A DNA stretch of 7,830 nucleotides from Aurantimonadaceae bacterium (GCA_003232595.1 QIIJ01000308.1:1-7830), one strand, 5' to 3'; positions 1 through 6,044 are shown, counted from the first letter of the stretch. Notes: generated by a model not told the origin, from the letters alone. Translations and numbers: made by a program.

Positions 1-2
1 CT

Positions 3-629
3 GCAGACAGCAGGAAAATTCGTTCCAGAAAAAGTGCCATGGATGCAGAGCAGGTCTGGCAACTCGCTGCCAGAGCTCTGATCGCCAATTTTGCCCGTTC
101 TCAAGATGTTATCAAAAGTGCCTGCCAAAACACCAGGAAAGATTTTCAACCAGACCAACAACTGCGTTCGTCTGCTTTCACCTTGAACGACGGCGGAAAC
201 GGCTATCCGTTTGTTTCATGCAATTATCGCGGTTTGATCACAGACAACTTGATCATTGCCCACGAGTTTAGCCATTCAGTTCAAATAGTGGCCAGCAAAG
301 GTCGTTTTGTAGCACCGGTCATTCGCGAGACCTGTGCTTTTATCGGTGAACTATCACTGCTTTCATTTTCAAAAACACAAAACCCTGAACTATTCACGGA
401 CCTTCAACAATCATGGAATTCTGACAACAAAATGTACTTGCAAGAATATTCAGAAATTTTGCGGTCTGCGCTGAACCAACCGTTGGTGCCCTACAGCTAT
501 CGATGGAATTATGCCCTTGCGCGAATTTGTTCCATGAAATGTCAAGAGCAACTTACAAGCCAGGAAACTTGGGCGCTATTTGAAGGCAAACTTTCACTGA
601 AAGAACTATTTAGCCTGCTGAGACTTTAA
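3..629 (+). CDS. M3-like (oligoendopeptidase-type) zinc metallopeptidase, C-terminal part, 5' end outside window
   Basis: The frame is open from the left window edge to the TAA at 627-629, so the gene probably starts upstream. An ATG at 39 gives 196 residues but has no convincing ribosome binding site. Numbered from that ATG, the zinc motif is HEFSH (75-79) with E97 in RETCAF as the likely third ligand. The stretch before it (AFTLN...YPFVSCNYRG) matches the PepF/M3 pattern in which a 'PYVLLNY' strand precedes 'LAHELGH'. YSYRWNYALA near 152-161 matches the late M3 tyrosine motif. M3 enzymes cleave peptides, usually in the cytoplasm, and are about 600 residues long, so only the catalytic end is visible. 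HEFSH replaces the usual HExGH, and the spacing from H79 to E97 (18 residues) looks shorter than in typical PepF. It may be a divergent M3 relative or a decaying copy. The family assignment rests on motif reading only. Confidence 0.6.
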   Translation, partial: ADSRKIRSRKSAMDAEQVWQLAARALIANFARSQDVIKSACQNTRKDFQPDQQLRSSAFTLNDGGNGYPFVSCNYRGLITDNLIIAHEFSHSVQIVASKGRFVAPVIRETCAFIGELSLLSFSKTQNPELFTDLQQSWNSDNKMYLQEYSEILRSALNQPLVPYSYRWNYALARICSMKCQEQLTSQETWALFEGKLSLKELFSLLRL

Positions 630-659
630 ATTTTGGCTAACAATATACGATGTTATCCT

Positions 660-953
660 TCTGTCGGCCAGCGTCAACGCGTCGGTCAGCTATGAGTGAG
701 CGCGCTGCGCCACCGGTCCGAGCAGCGCAAAGCGAACGCCTTGGCCGAAACCATCAATGGACTTTACAAGGCTGAAGTCATTCACCGCAAAAGCTCATGG
801 AGGACGATGGACGATGCTGAATTGGCAACCCTCAAATGGGTTGACTGGTTCAGTAAAAAAAAGAGTGTCTGTGAGTTTGTTGACATGGAGTTATTCTGTT
901 TTGGCAAGAAGAATCGCCCACAAAACATGATTCTTCGGTCTCTCAGCAATTGA
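660..953 (+). pseudogene. IS3-family transposase (OrfB, integrase core) remnant
   Basis: An open frame runs from a GTG at 696 to 953. Its residues 14-52 (735-851), starting NALAETINGLYKAEVIHRK and ending WVDWF, match the C-terminal part of IS3-family OrfB transposases (DDE integrase core), where the usual text is 'SVGSVGDSYDNALAETINGLYKAEVIHRR'. Just upstream, 660-695 still shows scraps of that motif at DNA level (TCTGTCGGC, AGCGTC, AGCTATGA), but they are out of register and separated from NALAE by unrelated sequence. After WVDWF the expected 'NNRRLLEPIGNIPPAE' is missing. An A8 run at 855-862 sits at the point of divergence. The catalytic aspartates and OrfA are absent, and I found no terminal inverted repeats. 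This is a dead fragment and its start codon has no meaning. Confidence 0.8.
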
Positions 954-1221
954 CTCGTGTCGTGTGATGGCAACATACAAAACCATTTTGACCCGGTAAA
1001 ACTAGTTCAATTGCAATGCTTTACAGAGGCAACAGGGATGCAATGCAATACGCCCCGCATGTCTGGTTAGCTTGTAATCTGCTGCGTGGATTGTCAAAAT
1101 CATCCAATGTGCCATTAAGCACATTCGAACCGGTTTAAGAACGATAGTGTGTTTTTAAGAAAATCGGTGGCGTTAGGGTCCTGGATTTCGAATTTGCAAT
1201 CTGACTATAAGGAGAATTCAT
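954..1221. other. Gene-free stretch upstream of the small exported-protein gene
   Basis: About 270 bases without a supported gene. It contains an 8-base palindrome AACCGGTT (1128-1135) and, at its end, the strong ribosome binding site GGAG (1211-1214) seven bases before the ATG at 1222. I could not pick out a convincing -35/-10 pair. It may hold further decayed sequence from the IS3 fragment to its left, but nothing recognisable remains. Confidence 0.4.
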
Positions 1222-1575
1222 ATGCCAATCAGCACCCAGATTAAATTGATGTCGACCGGATTTGCAGCGATTCTTGCTATATTCGTCGTCCTGTCATCCT
1301 TCGCAACTGAAGATGCAAATCATGGCTACAAATACGGTGGTGGTACGGTCGCAGGAGCTGTTGCTGATATGACAAAAAATGGTGCAGTCGCGGTCGGTTC
1401 ATAATGTCCCGTCTGGACAGAACCGCACCAAATCCGGGGCAAAACATACGAAGATGTATTCACAAGTGTCAACGTAGCAAAAAATGGGATACCATCTGTC
1501 CCAATTATTAACGCCAACTCGTCATTTGACCGGTTAGCACTTGCACAAAATGCAGGAAAGCGTAACCTGAAATGA
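1222..1575 (+). pseudogene. Small exported protein of unknown function, frame interrupted by an in-frame TAA
   Basis: Translation from ATG 1222 is backed by AAGGAG seven bases upstream. The first 60 codons give a signal-peptide-like start (MPISTQIKLMSTGFAAILAI, then a hydrophobic stretch to about residue 28, FAT) and a Gly/Ala-rich segment with YKYGGGTVAGAVADM. A TAA at 1402-1404 ends this part. The same frame then stays open for 56 more codons to a TGA at 1573-1575. That second part reads like protein, for example GKTYEDVFTSVNVAKNG and SFDRLALAQNAGKRNLK. The simplest reading is a 117-residue exported protein broken by one nonsense change; a genuine 60-residue product ending at 1404 is the alternative. 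The restored gene would end 30 bases before the next gene, which also encodes an exported protein. I do not recognise the family and assign no function. Confidence 0.5.
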
Positions 1576-1605
1576 TCGAAGGGGCAAAACAGAAAGGAAC
1601 CGGAA

Positions 1606-1932
1606 ATGAATAAATTTCTCTCTATGACAATGGCTGCACTTCTCGCAGGCACTGTAATTTTGTTGTCATATTCAGATGCTGACGCGCGGCATCGCAGGAC
1701 CCATGCTGGCGGTATCGCAGCAGGTATCATCGGCGGCCTCATTGTCGGTGGTGCAATTGCCAATTCCAATCGACGCGCCAGTGAACGTCGTTATCGTGAA
1801 CCGCGGCGTATTTACCGCGGCGATGCTCATGAAGAGTGGTGCTTCAACCGCTATCGCTCATATCGTGCTTACGACAACACCTATCAACCCTACAGGGGCG
1901 GTCGTCGCTATTGCCGTTCACCTTACGGCTAG
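1606..1932 (+). CDS. BA14K family protein, exported
   Basis: A 108-residue protein with ribosome binding site AAAGGA eight to ten bases before the ATG. Residues 1-27 form a signal peptide (basic start, hydrophobic MAALLAGTVILL, likely cleavage after ADA at 25-27). A Gly/Ala-rich hydrophobic segment (35-52, GGIAAGIIGGLIVGGA) follows and may sit in or on a membrane. Next comes an Arg-rich linker, then the BA14K signature at about 75-108: HEEWCFNRYRSYRAYDNTYQPY, with C79 and C103 spaced for a possible disulfide. The family is named for the 14-kDa Brucella protein reported as an immunoreactive, lectin-like antigen; its cellular role is not settled. The gene is followed by a hairpin terminator. 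A 9-base direct repeat (ACCGCGGCG, period 14) lies inside the Arg-rich part. The assignment is strong from the C-terminal motif; a sugar-binding role here is only inferred from the family. Confidence 0.88.
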   Translation: MNKFLSMTMAALLAGTVILLSYSDADARHRRTHAGGIAAGIIGGLIVGGAIANSNRRASERRYREPRRIYRGDAHEEWCFNRYRSYRAYDNTYQPYRGGRRYCRSPYG

Positions 1933-1958
1933 GCAATACGATCTTGCTGAATTGGAAA

Positions 1959-1986
1959 GGCCCGCTGGAAATGCGGGCCATTTTTT
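1959..1986 (+). terminator. Rho-independent terminator after the BA14K gene, possibly bidirectional
   Basis: Perfect 7-base stem GGCCCGC (1959-1965) / GCGGGCC (1973-1979), loop of seven bases, then A and six T (1981-1986). It lies 26 bases after the BA14K stop. Read on the other strand, the same stem follows the end of ilvC by about 30 bases but has only a short TTT tail, so it may also serve ilvC less efficiently. Confidence 0.85.
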
Positions 1987-2007
1987 GTCTTGAAAAGATG
2001 CTGAAAT

Positions 2008-3027
2008 TCAATTCTTGTCCTTGTCGACCAATGCACCTGATTTTATCCACGGCATCATACCGCGCAGTTTTTCGCCTACTTCTTCAATCTGGTGACTGTC
2101 GTTCATACGTCTTGTGCCCTTGAAACGGGCGGCACCGGAACGGTATTCCTGCATCCATTCGGAGGTGAATCGTCCGCTCTGGATATCGGCCAGAACCCGT
2201 TTCATTTCAGCTTTGGTTTCAGCGGTAATTATACGCGGGCCTGATACATATTCACCCCATTCTGCCGTGTTGGAAATCGAATAATTCATGTTGGCAATGC
2301 CGCCTTCATAGATCAGATCGACAATCAGTTTGACTTCGTGCAGGCATTCGAAATAGGCCATTTCCGGGGCATAACCAGCTTCTACCAGGGTTTCAAAACC
2401 GGCACGGATGAGTTCAACCAGACCACCACAAAGCACTACCTGTTCGCCGAACAGATCGGTTTCGCATTCTTCCTTGAAAGTGGTTTCAATCACGCCGGAC
2501 CGACCACCGCCAACGCCGCAGGCATAGGAAAGTGCCAGTTCATGGGCATTGCCTGACGCATCCTGATCAATTGCAATCAGACACGGCACCCCGCCACCCT
2601 TTTGATACTCACCGCGCACCGTATGACCGGGACCCTTGGGAGCAATCATCACAACGTCAATATTTTTTGGAGCCTCGATCAGGTTAAAATGGATGTTCAG
2701 TCCATGGGCAAATGCAATTGCCGCCCCATCGCGAATATTGTCACGAATGCTTTCATTCCAGATATCAGCCTGCAACTCATCCGGGGTCGCCATCATCATC
2801 ATATCTGCCCAGCCGGCGGCTTCTGCAACAGACACTACCTTGAAACCGTCTGCTTCTGCTTTTTTTGTGGTTGCAGACCCCTCTCGAAGCGCAACGACCA
2901 TATTTCCCGTGCCCGAATCCTTCAGGTTCAGCGCGTGGGCGCGGCCCTGCGAACCATAGCCGATAATGGCAACATTCTTGCCCTTGATAAGATTGAGATC
3001 CGCATCGCGGTCATAATACACACGCAT
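2008..3027 (-). CDS. ilvC: Ketol-acid reductoisomerase (NADP+), class I
   Basis: IlvC makes the second step of valine/isoleucine synthesis: Mg2+-dependent alkyl migration in 2-acetolactate or 2-aceto-2-hydroxybutyrate, then NADPH reduction. The 339-residue length is normal for the short class I enzyme. The Rossmann motif GYGSQG is at 23-28. R48, S51 and T53 in LREGSAT are the phosphate-contacting loop expected for NADPH. H108 lies in FAHGLNIHF and K131 in APKGPGHTVR. Metal ligands are visible as D191 and E195 (TDLFGEQ) and E227 and E231 (YFECLHE), and substrate-contacting S252 is in SISNTAEWG, so all catalytic residues are present. The start is supported by AAAGGA at 3035-3040, seven bases from the ATG. 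The TetR-family gene upstream ends inside this ribosome binding site, so the two are probably cotranscribed. I see no leader peptide or attenuator. Confidence 0.97.
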   Translation of the reverse strand: MRVYYDRDADLNLIKGKNVAIIGYGSQGRAHALNLKDSGTGNMVVALREGSATTKKAEADGFKVVSVAEAAGWADMMMMATPDELQADIWNESIRDNIRDGAAIAFAHGLNIHFNLIEAPKNIDVVMIAPKGPGHTVRGEYQKGGGVPCLIAIDQDASGNAHELALSYACGVGGGRSGVIETTFKEECETDLFGEQVVLCGGLVELIRAGFETLVEAGYAPEMAYFECLHEVKLIVDLIYEGGIANMNYSISNTAEWGEYVSGPRIITAETKAEMKRVLADIQSGRFTSEWMQEYRSGAARFKGTRRMNDSHQIEEVGEKLRGMMPWIKSGALVDKDKN

Positions 3028-3039
3028 TGGAGTATCCTT

Positions 3040-3705
3040 TCACTTGGTTGATTTAAGTTTGATTTTCTTCCCATAGAGGGCAAAAAACTGCCTGGTTGCC
3101 GCCTCCGCCTCCCTTACAATTTGAGCTTCATCAAGCGACACATCCTCACCCAGCAAAACTCGGATTTGAATATCCCGGACAACCAGTCCGAAAAAGCAAC
3201 TGAATGCTTCATCTCCGTCTTTAAATTCCAGATGTCCAGCATTGCGCCCCAACATCAGCACAGGCAACAACCGTCGTCGCATGGCAAACGGGCCATTCTT
3301 CAGTACAATTGAGCCCAAACCGGAAGAAGCACTTCCTGCCTGGGAAATTGCCATTCGATTGAGCGCAATCGATACATCGCCGGTAAGAACTGCCAGCCAA
3401 TCCCGGGCAAAACCCACCAGCGTACTCATCAATGTTGCCTCATCCAATGTGCTGCCATCCAGAGGCGATACCTGCACTTTCAAAGCCTGCCACTGAACAG
3501 TTGCCGTCAAAAGACCTTGTCGGTCACCAAACCACTTATAAAGCGTTTCCTTGGAACAGCTGGCGCTCTTCGCCACGCGTTCCATCGTCAATGACCCGCC
3601 TTCCCGAACAATCAAATTCAGCACAGCCGAAAGTACCTCCTGCTGTCGTTTGGAAAACTTCGCCTCGCTGACTTGAGATTGGATGGCGGCAAGTGCACTA
3701 GGCAT
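3040..3705 (-). CDS. TetR/AcrR-family transcriptional regulator
   Basis: A 221-residue protein with the usual TetR layout. The N-terminal three-helix DNA-binding domain covers about residues 20-66, with the helix-turn-helix in LTMERVAKSASCSKETLYKWF (39-59) followed by GDRQGLL. The rest is a helical ligand-binding and dimerisation domain. Its end (CFFGLVVRDIQIRVLLGE, near 169-187) resembles the AefR-like C-terminal domain, though this is a loose match. The stop codon TGA overlaps the ilvC ribosome binding site and the gap to ilvC is 12 bases, so translation may be coupled. A perfect palindrome at 3725-3738 lies about 20 bases before its start codon, which fits autorepression. The ribosome binding site is weak (GGGA about 11 bases upstream), and no other Met occurs before residue 41. 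The ligand is unknown; control of ilvC by a branched-chain intermediate would be a guess. Confidence 0.9.
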   Translation of the reverse strand: MPSALAAIQSQVSEAKFSKRQQEVLSAVLNLIVREGGSLTMERVAKSASCSKETLYKWFGDRQGLLTATVQWQALKVQVSPLDGSTLDEATLMSTLVGFARDWLAVLTGDVSIALNRMAISQAGSASSGLGSIVLKNGPFAMRRRLLPVLMLGRNAGHLEFKDGDEAFSCFFGLVVRDIQIRVLLGEDVSLDEAQIVREAEAATRQFFALYGKKIKLKSTK

Positions 3706-3724
3706 TGAATGGAAATCCCAACTG

Positions 3725-3738
3725 GTACCGTACGGTAC
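3725..3738. promoter_or_regulatory. Palindromic operator candidate for the TetR-family regulator
   Basis: GTACCGTACGGTAC is a perfect 14-base palindrome, with further CCG/CGG half-site-like triplets beside it (CCGAACCG on the minus strand). It sits between a possible minus-strand -10 (TATAGC, 3752-3757) and the tetR start codon, a usual place for an autorepressor site. Palindromes of this type and size are typical TetR-family operators. Binding is inferred. Confidence 0.65.
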
Positions 3739-3751
3739 GGTTCGGCAACAC

Positions 3752-3779
3752 GCTATATTGACCCGAAGATTACTGCAAG
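3752..3779 (-). promoter_or_regulatory. Possible promoter for tetR-ilvC
   Basis: On the minus strand, TATAGC (3752-3757) is preceded by CTTGCA with a 16-base spacer, or by TTGCTT with a longer one. The match is modest. Its support comes mainly from position: a start near 3745 would place the palindrome at about +7 to +20. Confidence 0.3.
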
Positions 3780-3803
3780 CAATTTTCTCAAATATCGCGT
3801 TGA

Positions 3804-4544
3804 CTAATTTTCCAGCACCGTCAAAAAGCGTTTAACCGCCTCAGCCATGCCAAATTCCAGGGCATCCGCAGTAATTCCGTGACCGATTGAGACTTCTTTC
3901 AAATAGGGTATGCGTTTGATTAACGCCGGAATATTGGCCACCATCAAATCATGGCCGGCGTTGATTTCAAGGCCCAATGCTCTGGCCGCATCCGCTGTTT
4001 TGCCTAACAATTCGAGTTGCCGTACTGCGCCTGCCGGATCATCAAAACAAGAGGCATAGGGACCGGTATACAATTCAATTCGTTGAGCACCAGTATCAGT
4101 GGCCCATTTCACTTGCTCTGCATCCGCATCCGCAAAGAGCGCTACCCGCATCCCTGCCTGATTTAATCTTGCAACAATTGGTTTTAAGTAATTGTGTTTA
4201 CTTGAAAATTCCCACCCATGATCTGAAGTTGCCTGGGCAGGATCATCCGGTACCAATGTCACCTGCTCAGGTTGATTTTCTTCGCACAGGGCGAGAAACT
4301 CATCGGTTGGATAGCCCTCGATATTAAACTCAATCCCCGGAAACTCATCGTCAATCAGCGCCCGGATTTCAGGCACATCACCGCGACGGATATGGCGTTC
4401 ATCGGGCCTTGGATGCACTGTCAGACCCCGCGCGCCAGCCAAAAGCGCTATCCTGCCGATATCGGTCACACTTGGCCACGGCAAATCCCGACGATTCCGT
4501 AACTGTGCGACGGCATTGAGGTTGACTGAAAGTACCGTATTCAT
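3804..4544 (-). CDS. pdxJ: Pyridoxine 5'-phosphate synthase
   Basis: PdxJ condenses 3-amino-2-oxopropyl phosphate with 1-deoxyxylulose 5-phosphate to give pyridoxine 5'-phosphate, the ring-closing step of DXP-dependent vitamin B6 synthesis; it is a cytoplasmic TIM barrel forming an octamer. Length 246 residues is normal. Visible active-site positions are H44 and R46 in TVHPRPD, R50-H51 in ERHIR, E76 in FNIEGYP, H198 in NAGHDL, and the phosphate-binding SIGHG (219-223). The N-terminal SVNLNAVAQLRNRRDLPWPS, instead of the E. coli 'VNIDHIATLR', is the normal alphaproteobacterial variant. There is no clear ribosome binding site before the ATG, and a possible promoter lies only six bases upstream. 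The gene is followed, 98 bases on, by tetR in the same direction; no terminator is visible in that gap, so some read-through into tetR-ilvC is possible. Confidence 0.96.
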   Translation of the reverse strand: MNTVLSVNLNAVAQLRNRRDLPWPSVTDIGRIALLAGARGLTVHPRPDERHIRRGDVPEIRALIDDEFPGIEFNIEGYPTDEFLALCEENQPEQVTLVPDDPAQATSDHGWEFSSKHNYLKPIVARLNQAGMRVALFADADAEQVKWATDTGAQRIELYTGPYASCFDDPAGAVRQLELLGKTADAARALGLEINAGHDLMVANIPALIKRIPYLKEVSIGHGITADALEFGMAEAVKRFLTVLEN

Positions 4545-4550
4545 GAATGA

Positions 4551-4579
4551 CCCATAGCTGAGCTTGCAATTATTGACAA
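4551..4579 (-). promoter_or_regulatory. pdxJ: Possible pdxJ promoter close to the start codon
   Basis: TTGTCA (4574-4579) and TATGGG (4551-4556) are 17 bases apart on the minus strand. The -35 is good, the -10 weak. The -10 ends six bases before the pdxJ ATG, so the transcript would begin at or next to the start codon. TTGACA on the + strand overlaps the same bases (4573-4578) but lacks a good -10 for the divergent gene. Confidence 0.3.
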
Positions 4580-4590
4580 ATGAAAGATTG

Positions 4591-4602
4591 TGATCGAAAT
4601 CA
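4591..4602. promoter_or_regulatory. CRP/FNR-type palindrome upstream of the DUF3445 gene
   Basis: TGAT-CGAA-ATCA is a perfect inverted repeat with the spacing of FNR/FixK boxes (TTGAT-N4-ATCAA), differing only at the two outermost bases (G and T here). It lies in the divergent gap between pdxJ and the DUF3445 gene, 25 bases before the preferred start at 4627. Being so close to the start, it would more likely block than activate that gene. Confidence 0.3.
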
Positions 4603-4626
4603 TAACAGCTTCACATGGGAATCAGC

Positions 4627-5529
4627 ATGAAAAACAACAATCTGCGATTCAACAGCTTCGGCCATTTCGCCGATCCTTTCACCATAGGGCTGAATCTTCT
4701 TGGCGGAGAAAACCCAATACAGCCAGACGACAAGGCCGCCGATTACCTTGCCTTAAAACAATTGCTGTTGGCAGCAGATGAAACTGATGTTTTCCGGATG
4801 GAGCCCGACACCGTTGCTGCACAGCGTGAGGTGCTCGAACTGGTGTTGAAATGCCTTGGCAAACCGCTCAAAACAAGCAGCAGCAAGATCACCTGCCCGA
4901 CGCTTGACATTCAATATACCCACGAAGACTACGCAAACCGCCCCCTGCTTCTCGCCTCCCTGCTGGTGCAGGAAGACCTCGTATTGATGCGCCGCGTGGA
5001 GGATAGCTGGACCTTTGTTGCCGCGTCTGTTTGTTTCCCGTCATCCTGGAGCCTGACAGAAAAATTCGGCAAGCCACTTGCGAAAATTCACCAGCCTGTT
5101 CCCGGCGCAAATAGAAATTTCGACCAGATGATCCAGCGTATTTTCGACAACCTTAAACCGGAACTGCCTGTATGGCGCGAAAACTGGTCATTTTATGGGG
5201 ACAACAATCTGCGTCATTCGACACACGAAGACGAGCGAATTCCCGGCGGAAAAACTGAAAAAACTGCGCACAACACATGGCTGCGAAGAGAATTTCAAAC
5301 TTTAACCCGGTTGCCAGTGAGCATGGATATCCTTTTCACCATCAAAATCCTGATTGAGCCCCTGGTAATTATCGAGAAGCAGGATAATCCGGGTAAAATT
5401 GCTGCAACACTGCTGAAGCAGATCGACGCCATGACAGCGGAACAGCGGCGCTATAAAGGCTTCGGCGGCGACTGGCGGGATGTGGAGAAATATCTGCGTT
5501 CGATGGCCGGGAACATTCAGCACTGTTAG
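4627..5529 (+). CDS. DUF3445 / heme-dependent oxidative N-demethylase family protein
   Basis: About 300 residues. The family covers heme proteins that demethylate secondary amines such as dimethylamine with O2, releasing formaldehyde. Signature stretches (numbered from the alternative ATG at 4615) are VCFPSSWSLTEKFGKPLAKIH (139-159), the PVPGAN loop after it, and PVWRENWS (185-192), then LRREFQTLTRLP (223-234), close to the 'LR.ERQTL.RLP' part of this family. The start at 4627 is preferred over 4615 because GGGA (4617-4620) lies six bases before it, while 4615 has no ribosome binding site. There is no signal peptide, so a cytoplasmic protein is expected. The partner subunits that accompany dimethylamine monooxygenase in methylamine users are not in the window, so this may be an orphan member with another substrate. 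Family assignment is fairly firm; the amine-oxidation role is inferred. Confidence 0.82.
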   Translation: MKNNNLRFNSFGHFADPFTIGLNLLGGENPIQPDDKAADYLALKQLLLAADETDVFRMEPDTVAAQREVLELVLKCLGKPLKTSSSKITCPTLDIQYTHEDYANRPLLLASLLVQEDLVLMRRVEDSWTFVAASVCFPSSWSLTEKFGKPLAKIHQPVPGANRNFDQMIQRIFDNLKPELPVWRENWSFYGDNNLRHSTHEDERIPGGKTEKTAHNTWLRREFQTLTRLPVSMDILFTIKILIEPLVIIEKQDNPGKIAATLLKQIDAMTAEQRRYKGFGGDWRDVEKYLRSMAGNIQHC

Positions 5530-5555
5530 AATATTGCTGCTGCGGATTTCTCCGT

Positions 5556-5873
5556 TCAGGTTTGCGAACCCTCAAGCACCTTTGGCAGTTCCTGCCATGA
5601 TTTCCCGGCCGCCATAATGCAGGTGGTACCATTCGTCATGGTCATCATCACGGTCCAGGTGCCGGACTTCGAGGCGTAAATTTCCATCGCCATCTTGGCC
5701 GAGGTCAGCCCCAGGGCGCGCGGCGTTTCCTTGTATTTTTCGCTCAGCACTTTGATCAGTGAGGCACGTTTGCCGCACATACGGGCCTGGGCGTTGATTG
5801 AGGATGTGGTGATAACCAGGGCTGCAGCTGCCAGTGCTGCAGGGATGATTCTAATTTGAGACATAACTTGCAT
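5556..5873 (-). CDS. Small exported two-cysteine protein, function unknown
   Basis: 105 residues from the ATG at 5871-5873, chosen because GGAG (5879-5882) lies five bases upstream; a further in-frame ATG at 5894 lacks such a site. Residues 1-30 form a signal peptide with an Ala-rich core and likely cleavage after NAQA. The mature protein is about 75 residues and has just two cysteines, C33 (MCGKRASLI) and C85 (GTTCIMAAG), well placed for one disulfide in the periplasm. Between them are KYKETPRALGL and a β-like stretch MEIYASKSGTWTVMMTM. This resembles a family of short periplasmic proteins common in Alphaproteobacteria and usually annotated hypothetical; I know no function for it. It is convergent with the DUF3445 gene (26-base gap) and lies downstream of the OmpA-like lipoprotein gene on the same strand, with a gap of about 170 bases. 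Confidence 0.8.
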   Translation of the reverse strand: MQVMSQIRIIPAALAAAALVITTSSINAQARMCGKRASLIKVLSEKYKETPRALGLTSAKMAMEIYASKSGTWTVMMTMTNGTTCIMAAGKSWQELPKVLEGSQT

Positions 5874-5905
5874 AGTTGCTCCGTTCCCAGCCATCGGCCA
5901 GACAA

Positions 5906-5932
5906 AACGAGCAATTCAATACAAGTTGTTCC
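5906..5932 (-). promoter_or_regulatory. Possible EcfG-type (general stress sigma) promoter for the small exported protein
   Basis: On the minus strand GGAAC (5928-5932) and CGTT (5906-5909) are separated by 18 bases. The alphaproteobacterial general-stress consensus is GGAAC-N16/17-CGTT, so the spacer is one base too long. The position fits a leader of about 25-30 bases before the ATG at 5873. Confidence 0.25.
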
Positions 5933-6044
5933 CGTTCCGGCAGGTCACTGACTGAACAAAATTGTTCCGCCCATTGCGTAACTCCATTATCCCTGTAACC
6001 TCCACAGTGTGCCGGTATGCTTAATAAATTGATAACAGGTCGGA

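Noticed and set aside
1481..1502. Inverted repeat TGGGA / TCCCA between the two small exported-protein genes
   Set aside because: Five-base arms with a 9-base loop and no T-tract; too weak to call a terminator, and it lies within the restored reading frame.
1326..1769. Minus-strand open frame of 147 codons across 1222-1606 and the BA14K gene
   Set aside because: It overlaps two genes with good ribosome binding sites and signal peptides; its Ala/Pro-rich translation is a complement shadow and has no ribosome binding site I could see.
2602..3051. Long + strand open frame (149 codons) opposite ilvC
   Set aside because: It lies entirely antisense to ilvC and its promoter side; ilvC has every catalytic residue, and the antisense translation looks like a codon-bias shadow.
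5916..5987. 23-codon minus-strand frame between the lipoprotein and the small exported protein genes, with GGAGG 11 bases upstream
   Set aside because: Too short, with poor ribosome-site spacing and no recognisable features; it also overlaps the possible promoter of the downstream gene.
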